From Diplonema papillatum (lineage: Eukaryota; Euglenozoa; Diplonemea; Diplonemida; Diplonemidae): a DNA stretch of 64,000 nt. Location of the stretch: positions 62,001-126,000 of the forward strand of contig JAPJBO010000293.1 of the NCBI GenBank assembly GCA_030068145.1, written 5' to 3'. The notes below the pieces were generated by a model. That model did no database searches, was not told where the DNA came from, and saw nothing but the letters and a program-made list of their open reading frames with translations. The position numbers and the translations under genes are program-made. Shown piece after piece: positions 23,572 to 33,910 of the stretch. Position 1 is the stretch's first letter. Each line of letters starts with the position of its first letter.

Positions 23572-23720
23572 GAGGCGGTTGCGGAAAGCGTGTTGGAAGC
23601 CTGCCGAATCGGCACACCACGATCCGGACAACCCCTCCTCCGGACGCAGCGCTGCCCCAGGGCAGGCGTAGGAGGCGGTTGCGAAAAAGCGTGTTGGAAG
23701 CCTGCCGAATCGGCACACCG
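23549..23720 (+). repeat. Duplicated DED1 3' end
   Basis: The last codons, stop and 3' flank of DED1 (23549-23618) recur 100 bp downstream (23649-23720), including CCCCAGGGCAGGCGTAGG and GGAAGCCTGCCGAATCGGCA. The spacer CCGGACAACCCCTCCTCCGG recurs again at about 23907-23940, after the 28S relic. Confidence 0.85.
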
Positions 23721-23794
23721 TTCGTGGTGGGGTCGGTGGCTCTCGTCCAGTGCCCTGAGAATGTCAACGCCGCGAGATCAGGTCCAACGCGGGT

Positions 23795-23812
23795 AACCGG
23801 CAAGGCGAGTAC

Positions 23813-23843
<31 letters not shown>

Positions 23844-23912
23844 CGTCTTCTAATTAAAGACGCACCAAGCGATTCCTTCTGTCCCCACCTACTATCTGGC
23901 ACAACATCCGGG
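23795..23912 (+). pseudogene. 28S rRNA fragment
   Basis: Contains the near-universal LSU segment CTATGACTCTCTTAAGGTAG followed by CCAAATGCCTC, CTAATTAAAGACGC, then GATTCCTTCTGTCCCCACCT and ACTATCTGGC. Relative to normal LSU rRNA the stretch after GACGC is shortened and several invariant bases differ. This is a decayed fragment on the + strand, directly behind the DED1 gene. Confidence 0.85.
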
Positions 23913-23945
23913 CAACCCCTCCTCCGGACGCAGCGCTGCCCGATC

Positions 23946-26900
23946 GTGGCTGAATTTGAGGCCGAGACGCTCACCGGACCCGAAGATGGCGGCTCATCGA
24001 TGGCGCTCTCTTCTGATGAGTTGACATGGACCAACTGCTAGTGATCTTCGTGTGCTTGAGGGAGAGAAGCCCAGTACCGCAGGATGGTGTTAGTCGGCGA
24101 GCATTGATCTTCTAAGACTCACGTCTTTTACGACTAATACAATACCAACATGAACTGCGCTGTGACCCCTCTTCACATCCTGGCAGCCCGCGACCGGGGC
24201 ATCTGTTGCACTAGCCGGTGGAAGCCTTGTTCGGTGGCTTGAAACGCGATCAGATGAGGCGTTGCACACACCGTATTCTTCACACCCTCCCCAGATGTCG
24301 CGAGGGTATTGTTTCATGTTGTCCGTTCCCCGTAGTGCTGGGAGTCCCCGCTCTACGTCTGCGAGGCTTAGGGTTCCGAACCTGCAAGGCCGCACCGAAA
24401 GGGAGACGCGCCTGTGGGGATCCAGGCGCACACCCGTTTGCTCGTGTAGGGCGTGGGTGGGTGGGGGAAGGGGCAGTCGCCTGACAACCAAGACTCGCAC
24501 ACGTCAGCAGACAATCAGGTTCCGCGCTGATGATGGTCCGCCTTATGTGCCCGTGGCTTCAAGGACCGATACACGGCGCAGGTGGAGCCAGCAGCAGTGG
24601 ACTACGACGGTATCCAATCATCTTGTATCCCCACGCTCTCGTTCTTGATAAATGAAGACATTCTTGTCGAATGCTCTCGCAGAAGTTCTTCTTCCTACGA
24701 TCTAAGAATTGCACTCCTGACGTAGGGGTACGTACGACCCCGGCAGTCCGCGCAATAAGGCCTTATAAGGCCTTGGACGCAACTCAAAAGAGAACCGCTA
24801 AGAACTTCGTTTTGATTATTCCTTCCGTGTTGCGCACATCTCCGTTCCAAGCACGTTCTTGCCAAACCCCCCCCCCCCCGAGGCAAGTAGCGCCTGAACA
24901 CGAAACTAAGATTTTCCCCCCCCTTCTTCTTCTCGCATACACGTTCTTTCTTTGGCAACCGTTCGATCGACCGCGCCCACCGGTCGCAAAATCTTTCGTT
25001 CGGACTACCAAAAGTGACGCCCGCCTCGGTTTGTTCTATTTCAGTTGTCCGCGTTTTTTTATAAGGCGTTCGGGGGGACCAAAGACGCCCTGTCGGTGGC
25101 GAAAAGGTTTGGGATCGCGAGCACAAGGATGTGACCTCGGGGTTGGTGGGACACCACACCATTCTCAGGAGTGCCTAGATGCTGGCCCCCACAGGGCCTC
25201 GATCGTGAGAGGGTGATCACCCCAGGTATCCACAGGAATGCCTAAAGTGGCTCACATCTACATCAGGCAGATGCCACCTGAAAGGCATTGCTTGAGGACC
25301 AATCCAGGCATACGTAGCATCCTCAGGGGGGGCCGGCCGTTGGTACCACGTAGCCACACCACCCGATAGGCCTAACAAGGGCCGATCGATAGGGGCGAAT
25401 GGTAGTAGCTGGTAGCTATTTACTGCTGTCCGTGCCGCTGTTGCTATCTGTCTTTTGAGGGACCAACTCAAACAACAGAAATCGTTCGCACCGTAGTATG
25501 CAAGCAAACTGCTTATTTGCCCCCATTAACACTAATTCTGCTTTGCGTTGCTTTGCTTTACTGCATGAAACTCGCTTTCTTAGAAGATGTGGGAAACTAT
25601 CTAACGTGCTTTGCCTGCATCCTATGTCGTGTTGATCTCCCTCACGTAACCCGCGACGTGTCTAACATCGGTCCTGTACGGCTGTTGTGGCTTTTGTGAA
25701 CTTCAGCCTCAGAAGCCGGAGTAAAAATCGCCAAACGACCGCCACACCCCAAAAGCGGGTGCGACACCCTCCTTTTTTTCCACCTCATTTTAACAGTAAC
25801 GCATGTACTGGGAAGAACATTTCTGAAAGTGCAATTGCCTGTAAGGAATACTTGGCCGAGACTTCTTAAGTTTGTGCTCGCTCACGATTGCGGGAGTCTG
25901 AAAACTAGAGCGGAACCTAATTCAGAACCGCCCCACGCCACCCCCTTCGTGACCAGAAGCGAAAAACGAAAGCTTCACTCCAAGAGAAGCCGTCTAGGAA
26001 GCACACGCTCTGTTTTCTGTAAGTTCTGATTAGGGCTGCGACTCAGCTATTTCTTACTGTCAAGAGCTGTGACTCAGCTACTCTTACTGCAGGCTTCTAT
26101 AGCTAGAGTCCACTGTGTATGAATTAGTCACCTTCAACGTAAATAACAACGAATCGGACGATCGACACCAACTTGGCACACGGGCCCATTTCCGCCCCCC
26201 ACGACAGTAAGTTGCGCTAGTTCAGCAATCCACGGGCAACCGACGAACGAGCAACCCTGAGGCAGCCTCCTTTGAGTGGCCTTCCCGTTGTTCCTACCCG
26301 CACCTCCCCTTGCGCACGCCGACTCGTTTTGCGGGATTTCCACGCAACAAAACCACGTATTTCTTTCTTCCTTTCCCTCCTGTCTTCTAAGCGCGGCATC
26401 CGCTTCGTTCTCCCTCCCCTTTTTTCGCAGTGACAATGCATTGTAAACACGAAAGAGAACGCTGGCAGCGTGTTCGGGAGAAGATTAGCCTAACGAGCAT
26501 ATTCACTCACTATCATCCATTAGCAGGCATCCTCTCCCAGCACGTACAAACAAACGATTCGATTGGTGAACGGGGAGCTTGAGGACAGTATTGATACGTG
26601 CTTCCAAGTCCCTAAGAAACATCCCGCGTCTGTCACGATGCCGTATCAAATTGGGACTGTGTGAGGCTTTCTTCGCGATGTTCGTTGCGCATGCTTCTGA
26701 GGCTGGATTCCACAGGACAAAGAGACCGGCCTCTGCTTCGTCAGTAGTCCGGACCCAGTGTGACAGGACTCATGTCCTTGTCACACTGGTGCTGCTGAGT
26801 AGTGCAGACGAAGACCCGCTTCGGAACACGCAGTGCAGGGTTCGTATTAGCACCTGCTTTCGAAGAGGGAAAAGACACAGAGAGATTTGTAGTTGTTATA

Positions 26901-27145
26901 TGCAGTGCCTAATCGCATTTTACGTAAAAGGCTGTATTCATGTTTGCGGTGACGAGCTTCTCGCTTCCTCACGGTTCTTGTGTTGTTGAACGCTTACGCC
27001 CGCCACTAAACCCAGATTTACCTGTGTTTCGTGTGAGCTACAGCACATTTACCTCCTTTGATCTATCGCAACTGGCAGTCTCCTCAAGCATTTCCTAAAA
27101 AGCAGGTGTTTATACAAAAACCTCTAAACCACAATAAACGCTAAA
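23946..27145. other. Intergenic stretch without a supported gene
   Basis: Contents: family K (24519-24600), a poly-C run (24866), a CCTCAGAAGC hairpin repeat (25706), family F (26433-26515), a minus-strand family A piece (26985-27118) and the end of a family E repeat (27119-27148). No reliable coding region. Confidence 0.45.
26985..27118 (-). repeat. Family A element, 5' part
   Basis: Minus-strand copy from ATAAACACCTGCTTTTTAGG to GGCGGGCGTAAGCGTTCA. Directly followed by family E sequence on the + strand. Confidence 0.75.
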
Positions 27146-27148
27146 AAA

Positions 27149-27226
27149 AAGTTTGCGAAAGGGTGCGCTTTCAGAAGCCTAGCGAAAAGGCAGCAGAGTG
27201 GGCAACTTGGCTGAAGCATGCATGAG
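27149..27226 (+). pseudogene. Exon-like 3' fragment encoding CER...WLKH
   Basis: One frame gives VCERVRFQKPSEKAAEWATW then LKHA and a stop. This closely matches the C-terminus of the small open frame at 37903-38094 (VCERISYQEPSGKAAEWASW, LKHEL), with many of the base differences silent. Both are followed by AGTCTAGCCCGAT. The fragment begins right after a family E end (ATAAACGCTAAAAAAAAG), the same arrangement as the BRR2 exon 2 acceptor. A transposon end (27247) interrupts the downstream sequence. Confidence 0.5.
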
Positions 27227-27246
27227 TTAAAGTCTAGCCCGATACA

Positions 27247-29729
27247 CACGGTGCACTAGTCAAGGACTTTTTTGACTTTGACTAGTGGTTTTACTAGTCA
27301 AAATTTTGACTAGTAAAATGACTAGTGCCACTAGTAAAAATGACTAGTGCACTAGTAAAAATGACTAGTGCACTAGTAAAAATGACTAGTGATTTAGACA
27401 AAATCCACCCAACCTGGACCCAAGTCCTGGGTGTTTTGAGAGTTTTCGAGGGGTTCCACGGCACTACCGTGACCACCGGTGCCCAGACACCACAAACCAC
27501 CTGGGCAACCCCAGTTTTCGCGAGACAGGCCGAGTTGCGAGGGTTTTGGTTGGTTTCTTGGGAAAGTCCCTGAGCTTGTATGGCTTAGCAAACATAGTGC
27601 AAACGACAGTGCTATCCCTGCACGGTGAGGTCAGAGACATGTCGTGACAGGTTTCAGACACTGGAATAATGCGGGCTTCCGACCACATTCAAACTCTGGT
27701 CCGTAGATTCGGTTTGTCGTTCATAGCGCTCCTATCGCCTTGGCATCGCACCGGACACAGTGCATTTACAGTAGTGGGTTCCCTAAAACCCACGATTCTT
27801 GCCGAGCTTCCCAACATGAATGTGCAACAGGTGCTGGCTTTGTCCGCCTGTGAACTGTTTGCATGCAAGGCTTTGTGTTGCGCACATTCCACAAATAGTG
27901 TCGTTGCTCACTGCTATGTGCTCCGCTTTCTAGTGTTGGAGGCACTCTCCCATTGCGTGCTTCCTCTTTCACGCCGCCGCGGAAAACCAGTCTTGTAGCC
28001 TGTGGCGCGCGCGTTGTGTGCCAGTCAACACGTCGTGGTGCTTTGTCCAGGCATTTCGAATGCCTGGAAGTCACGTTTCTTTGTAGTTTCGGGACGTGCT
28101 AACGACCATTGAGCCCACCGATCAACTGCTCAAAGCTTTCGTCGGGTGGGACACCAGGTTTCTACTCGTCGGGTCTACCGCACAGTAAGGTGAATCGCGT
28201 AGCCGGTGTACTATTTGTGAAAGCAGCTTCTTTCGCATCTTCGGTTGTTCACAACGACAATAAAAATCACCGCCTCGGATTAGCTTGAATTCACAACGCA
28301 CTGTCTATCGGGCATTGAGAGCTACTAGTAGTAAGTGCGGAAGAGCATGAGGCAGGCAAGCTGTATAACGCTCCCAGTAGGCAACAAGTTCCCAGAAACT
28401 CCCCGTCCTCAGCTGTGGTGCTGCTTGCCTTCATGGCACTTGCACTTTCTAGAACTCAATACTCAGCCCGGTTCCTGTGGGGGAAGAGTCGGGGTGGCCC
28501 ACCAAAAAAGCGACCACAGTTCTGCATGTTCAGCCGCAAAACACAAACCGACGAGTAATCGTAACTTATTCCTGCAGAACTGGCTTTGTTGAATGACGCT
28601 CGTGACAGACAACTGACCCCCAGCTTTCGTCTATCGCACAGTAAGGAATCGCGTTGGGAACCGCATTCGGAAAAATATTGGACCGGAACTTCTTTGGACC
28701 GGAATCTTTTTGGACTTTTTAGAGTTAAAGTTTTGGGCTTTTGGAGGTTCTGAAAGTTTTGGACTTTTCCCTGGGGTTTTCAGTTTTTGGCGGTATTTTG
28801 AAGTCTGACCGAAGCAGCTTTTGCACTGTTTCATGTTTCCGTTACACCAATGATGGGACCGGCAGATTGTGCGAACATTCCAAAGCTTCCCGAATTCCGG
28901 GCCGCAAACGCGTCCAAATTGGTTCAGGTTACCTTTAGTTTCTGTTCGTCCTTAAAACTCGTGGTTGCATGATCATGACTATGGGCGTAGCCTGGGTCGC
29001 GTAGACAAGCAGCTCGGGTGAGCATGGCGGGGCGACTCATGAGATTGCCCCCGTCGCCGACCACGTGCCGGAACACGACGTCCGGGACCGGCTATACTTG
29101 ATCAACTCCTTGAACGCCAGCAGCCCGCTGTCGTCGGCATCCACCGTCAAAAACGCGCGTGACCGCCACTCGGCGGCCAGGACGTCGCCTTCACTCAGCG
29201 ACGCTCGCTTCACTGCGAGCTCGCCGAGGTCGAGTCCTTCCGCGGGCGTCTGGCTAAAGTAGCGACCTCCAAGTTGTAGGGCGCTGTTAACGGACTTGGG
29301 CGCGCCCTTGACTGTAGACACCACATGTATCATATCTTATCGTATTCTTGGATTCTAAACTTCCTTGTGGGCGTGAACCCTACTGTAAAATATTTGAACC
29401 GGAACTTTTTTGGACTTTTGGGGGTTTTGAAAAGTACTTCGACTTTTTCCCGGTCCAACATTATTCCGAACACGGTTGTAAGCGCAACGGTAGGGTACAG
29501 TTGTGCCGTGGGACCCTCTGAAATCTACAAAATAGCCCAGATTTCGGTTCGGAACAGGTGGATTTCTACTAGGACACTAGTCATTTTGACTAGTGCACTA
29601 GTCATTTTTACTAGTGCACTAGTCATTTTTACTAGTGCACTAGTCATTTTTACTAGTGCACTAGTCATGCTTTTTCACTAGTAAAATGACTAGTCAAAAC
29701 ACCTTTTTCACTTTTACTAGTGCACCGTG
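27247..29729. mobile_element. DNA-transposon-like element with ACTAGT arrays (element I)
   Basis: Perfect 14-bp terminal inverted repeats: CACGGTGCACTAGT at 27247-27260 and its complement at 29716-29729. Subterminal arrays of alternating ACTAGTGC and ACTAGTAAAAATG-type units occupy 27250-27400 and 29570-29729 in opposite orientation. No transposase was recognised. The interior (27410-29560) has unrelated sequence, including two related stretches with GGACCGGAACTT (28680 and 29398) and a GC-rich EF-hand-like fragment. No clear target-site duplication was seen. Confidence 0.65.
29070..29320 (-). pseudogene. EF-hand-like gene fragment inside element I
   Basis: The minus strand encodes a protein-like stretch that includes GLDLGELAVKRASLSEGD, FLTVDADDSGLLAFKELIK and LGGRYFSQTPAEG. 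DADDSGLLAFKE fits the EF-hand calcium loop (D1, D3, S5, G6, L8, E12). The piece is GC-rich and coding-like while the surrounding element is AT-rich. It reads as a captured exon rather than a resident gene; no flanking exons were found. Confidence 0.5.
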
Positions 29730-30867
29730 CAGTTAGCAGTTTCTCACTAGTAAAGGGTGCAGTAGTAAAGGCTTTCACTAGTAAATTTACTAGTGGTTTT
29801 ACAAGTGAAAATGGTTTACAAGTGCCACTAGTAAATTTTACAAGTGCACTTGTAAAATTTACAAGTGCACTAGTAAAATTTACAAGTGATTTCAGGTGTT
29901 TTGGCAGGTGTTTTGGGGTGAAACAAGAAGAAACTGTGGCAAGTGAAGCACACATTCAGAAGCACCGGCTTCTTTTTCACCTAACTCGTCAAAATGGGGC
30001 TGGGAGAGCAGAGCAAAGTGACAACCCAGTGCTTGAGAGCCCCGCGCGTAGGCAGACCGCGTCAATCCAGATTTCCCCCACTCCAAGGCAAACGTGAACA
30101 CTCGAACACGACCCCCCTGTGGCTCGATGCGGAACACGGGACAATAACATCGGAAGAGACGGAGCGCGAAGGAGGAGGCGTTCGTGTCCTCTCAGAGCAG
30201 AGTCGTGCACAGGTACGTCCTGGTACCAGAAATAGAGTTGCACGGCAAAAGACGCTCTGGTATCTTGCTTTTGGCCCAGGAGGTTACGAATATCTCTGCC
30301 TGCGTGCGTCTTGTGCCGGACAGGCTTGGCATCCATTTTTTGGACTGAGTCGTGGGCAACAGTGCGGTCAACTCTGAAGGGCAAATACCGATAAACGGAA
30401 ATAAGTTGGACCGGACAAAATGGTCCAACTCACCTATTTTGGGCTCTGGTGGTCCAACTTTTGTCCGGCCACTTTTTTTCGGGGGGTTCTACACTCCGGA
30501 TTACCGCGTGGTTCCCTTCGCTTAGGCGTCCAGGGCCTGCATTCGGGTGCCCGAACACCGGCCTTTGGTCCGCCTCCGGCTGAAACCATCTAAGGTGCGC
30601 TGTGTCGCCCCCTGTCAGAATGTGTTGAGAGGTGGCCTTTTCGTTGCACCCTCCTAAACCACATATCTCCGTTGTGCCGTTTTGTAGAATCGATTGCCTC
30701 ACTAGTCATCACTGTTTTGGACTGAAAAACACCTGAATTCACTTGTAATTTTTACTAGTGCACTAGTAAAATTAACAAGTGCACTAGTAAAATTTACTAG
30801 TGCACTTGTAAATTTTACTAGTAAAAGTGTAAATTTTACTAGTAAAAATTTGGGCTTTTTATCTAAT

Positions 30868-31065
30868 AGCCACCTGCTAACTTTTTATTTAGCTTATAGC
30901 CACCTAAAGTAAAACTTTTTAATTAGCTTATAGCACTTTCAAATCTTTTTATTTAGCTTATAGCCACAAAAAACTTTTTATTTAGCTTATAGCCACAAAA
31001 AACTTTTTATTTAGCTTATAGCCAGGAGGTCCTGAAACTTTTTTTTTAGCTTAAAGCCACCTGGT
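30868..31065. repeat. Array of TAGCTTATAGCCAC units, left arm
   Basis: About six units of roughly 30 bp containing CTTTTTATTTAGCTTATAGC. Inverted counterpart at 32430-32595. Confidence 0.85.
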
Positions 31066-31069
31066 GAAA

Positions 31070-31345
31070 ACTTGGTCGAACTTTTTGGTCAAAATTTTTT
31101 GGTCAAAAAATTGGCCAAAAATTTTGGTCAAAAAAAATCGGTCAAAAATTTTGGGTCAAAAAAAATCGGTCAAAATTTTGGCCAAAAATGTTGGTCAAAA
31201 AAAATCGGTCAAAAAATTTTGGTCAAGATTTTGGGTCAAATTTTTTTGGTCAAAAGATTTTGGCCAAAAAATTTGTTCAAGAAAAACCCCGGAGTTTCAA
31301 GCGAACTTTCACTCTAAAAATCGGTCAAAAATTTTGGTCAATTGT
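31070..31345. repeat. Array of GGTCAAAAATTTT units, left inner arm
   Basis: Irregular AT-rich units based on TTGGTCAAAA and GGCCAAAA, interrupted at 31284-31325 by a family D piece. Inverted counterpart at 32215-32420. Confidence 0.85.
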
Positions 31346-32214
31346 TAGCCAATCTGAGAAAAATCACACACGGAATTCGAACCCAGAAAACCCTTTGCCG
31401 TGCTGTGCCAGCTACTGGAGTGGCCACACCTATTTGCACACGTTCATCTTCGCTGCAGGTAGGGGTTTTCGGGCCCACCCGGAGCGAGTCCAACCTTCTC
31501 CACGTCTTATCATCTCATCACTCGAAACACGTCGTATCATCTTATCATTGCTTGAATTTTTGGAGTCTGATACTCGAAACAGTCTAGATAGGTCACCCAC
31601 GTGTGTTTACGCCCGAAGGCTACATAAGAACCGACTTGAAAAATCGTCCACAAAGAGCTTGCCGCCGTTTGCGTTAAAGAGAGTGTCATCGAAAAGTACT
31701 CTGGTCTGAACTCTGCGAGCTATGTATCATGTTTCCCGGTTTCTCTTTCAGCACCCGTATGCTCGCAACATTTATGCCCGGTACTTCCAGTCTTTTAGCG
31801 TGTTGCACCCCTTGCTCCCACTACGGCCGTCCAGATGCCGCCGGGTTGCAGGAATCTGATAGTCCCTGTCACGAACACCGCCACGAACTCGCTGACGAAG
31901 AAGGTTGTTGGAGGTCAAGAGAGTTAACAACGCAATGGTTGCCAAAGTGTTGCGCCGCAAGTCGGCAGTCGCAAATCGGCAGAAAGGGGGTCCAAGTAAA
32001 CGAGACCTAAGCAAAGTTGAAATGGGATGAGATTAGACGCTACCCCAGAATCACCTTGACTCCCCCAAACGTATCCCACACATTGAAGCTTAAAACTTGC
32101 AACTTGAAATTGGAAACTTGAGTTCGAATCCAAATCGCACAGTTGTCACAGTCAATGGCTGGGTAAATGGTTCGAATCCGCCATGGGTGTGTTCTCAGGG
32201 ATTGGAGTCTAATT

Positions 32215-32595
32215 GTCGACCAAAGAAATTGACCCAAAATTCGGCCAAAATTTTGACCCAAAAAAATCGACCAAAAAAACGACCGAAAATTTTGACCAAA
32301 ATTTCGGCCAAAATTTTGACCAAAACAAATCGACCAAAAATCGACCAAAAAATCGACCAAAAATTCGACCAAAATTTCGGCCAAAATTTTGCCAACTCAG
32401 AAAAATGACCAAAATTTTGCAAAATGTGGCTCGAAGCTAATAAAAAAGTTTTTTGTGGCTATAAGCTAAATAAAAAGTTTTTTGTGGCTATAAGCTAAAT
32501 AAAAAGTTTCAGGCCCTCCTGGCTATAAGCTAAATAAAAAGTTTTTTGTGGCTATAAGCTAAATAAAAAGTTTCTTGGTGGCTATAAGCTAATTA
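32215..32595. repeat. Right arm arrays (TTTTGACC and GTGGCTATAAGC units)
   Basis: Mirror image of the left arms: first TTTTGACCAAAA/TCGACCAAAA units (32215-32420), then about five GTGGCTATAAGCTAAATAAA units (32430-32595). Confidence 0.85.
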
Positions 32596-32817
32596 TCCCT
32601 AAAAATTTTTACTAGTAAATTTACTAGTAAAAGGGTCATTTTACAAGTTTACTACTGCACCGTGAAGGAGCAGCACCACCAGAACCGAGAAAGAACAAAA
32701 AAAGAAAAATACTACGCACCAAACCCACCACCCTCCCCAACCCGGGCTTCCTTTTTACCCCTGCAAACCCGTGAATAGGTGCTACGGGAGTATCTGGCAA
32801 CCGCTGCTTAACAGTGC

Positions 32818-32862
32818 ATGTTAATCCATGTGGTTCATGTACTTAAAAGAACTCAATGCTTA
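32818..32862 (+). mobile_element. 3'-terminal stub of a non-LTR retrotransposon
   Basis: Only the last ~45 bases of the retroelement that ends at 37442: ATGTTAATCCATGTGGTTCA, then TACTTAAAAGAACTCAATGC. It is directly followed by the next copy. TGCTTAACAGTGC occurs at 32805-32817 and again at 37436-37448, bracketing the whole cluster, though part of it belongs to the element's own 3' end. Confidence 0.7.
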
Positions 32863-33910
32863 ACACGGGGACGATACTTGAGGAACAAGTGAAAGGAAGC
32901 GATGTAGGGACGCAGTGCCCGACGTACCCTGACTGGACGATCGGGAGAGCGGCGAGGTGGGCCCTGCCTGCCCCACCACAACTGCACCCAGACCCCGTGC
33001 ATATGCCGGGTGTCGGTATAGAGAAGGCACTCGTCACGTGCGCGACCCATCACAAAGGGAAGTGTGAGGCGTGCAGAGCACTCGTCCGAAGGGACGTTCC
33101 CACGGTAGAGATGTGCTGCCGGCACCATCACCACGCGAACGATGGGCAGCCGATCGCGGTGTGCACAGAGCACAGCACGACGAAGTGCGGCGAGTGCAAG
33201 ACGGCGGCGGCGTGTTGCCGCAGCGGGCATCATGCCTGCCGCACGCATGGCAGAGGAACCTGCCAAGAGTGCAAAAGGCTCCCTACGCTGACGCAGAGGC
33301 GACCGGCGGCATGTTGCAGCCGCGGCCACCACCAGTCCAACAAGCCGAACGTCCAGTCAACCCCCGGACGCAACAAGAAGAAGAGGCCCTCCTCACCCAC
33401 CCAGGTGGGTGTACAGCGGGAGACGCCATTAGGAAAGCGAGCGGCGCGAGCGCCGCTCGCGGCAACGAAAAAGGAGACGGCGACGACCGGACGGGCGACC
33501 AAGAGGCCGCCACCAACGCCAGGAACCAGCGAACGACCAGCGCTGAAGAAGAGGGTGCTTGGCACCCCGAAGAGAGGCCCGATCGCCGGCCGCAAGCGGA
33601 AGAAGACGAAGGCGACCACCCCCGAGTCAGGGGTGCATTGAAGGAAGAAGAAGGTTCCGAGGGCAAGCAGCTCTCAGAAACGACCGGGGACCACGGGCAC
33701 GCCAATGCCCTCGAAAGTGAAAAACGGGCACACGTGCCCGCCCTCGTACTCGCCGACTCAGTCTCTGGAATCGCAAGAAAGCCAAACCCCGCTAGCTCCA
33801 CAAATGCTCGACCTTGACGACGCGATGCAGGTGACGACGTCATCCATGACTTTCAAGGCAGTGCATGCTAATCCGTGTGGTTCATGTACTTAAAAGAACT
33901 CAATGCTTAG
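32863..33910 (+). mobile_element. 5'-truncated retrotransposon copy with degraded ORF
   Basis: Corresponds to 36387-37442 of the downstream copy and ends with the same 3' sequence. An open frame (32856-33641) encodes the Cys/His-rich C-terminal region (CATHHKGKCEAC, CCRHHHH, CTEHSTTKCGEC, CRSGHHACRTHG). A TGA at 33639-33641, where the downstream copy has CGA, cuts it short. The apparent ATG at 32856 lies in the preceding stub, so it is not an original start. Confidence 0.8.

Larger units (their letters stand above)
29754..32664. mobile_element. Second ACTAGT-type element (element II) with nested inverted repeats
   Basis: The ends GGTGCAGTAGTAAA (29756) and TTTACTACTGCACC (to 32661) are inverted repeats related to those of element I. 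Left arrays of ACTAGTAAATTT and ACAAGTGC units run 29760-29890. From 30715 the right part is mirror-symmetric: ACTAGT-type units, then TTTTTATTTAGCTTATAGCC units (30868-31065), then GGTCAAAAATTTT units (31070-31345), a unique core, then the complements of the second and first blocks (32215-32420 and 32430-32595) and ACTAGT units (32605-32640). No transposase seen. Confidence 0.65.

Noticed and set aside
23940-24040. Extension of the 28S relic (ACCCGAAGATGG)
   Set aside because: Resembles a conserved LSU block but is short, shifted and flanked by unrelated sequence; not supported.
27669-27998. 109-residue frame inside element I as a transposase
   Set aside because: No catalytic or DNA-binding motif seen and its composition is not distinctive; treated as chance.
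29570-29890. CRISPR-like array of regularly spaced repeats
   Set aside because: Units are short palindromic ACTAGT motifs with near-constant spacers in a eukaryotic transposon-like element; no leader or cas genes.
31351-31460. tRNA or tRNA-derived SINE on the minus strand (GGGTTCGAATTCC with TTTTT after it)
   Set aside because: The A-box-like TGGCACAGCACGG is only about 14 bases from the B box and the arms do not pair. A similar GGTTCGAATCC at 32169 also lacks a cloverleaf.
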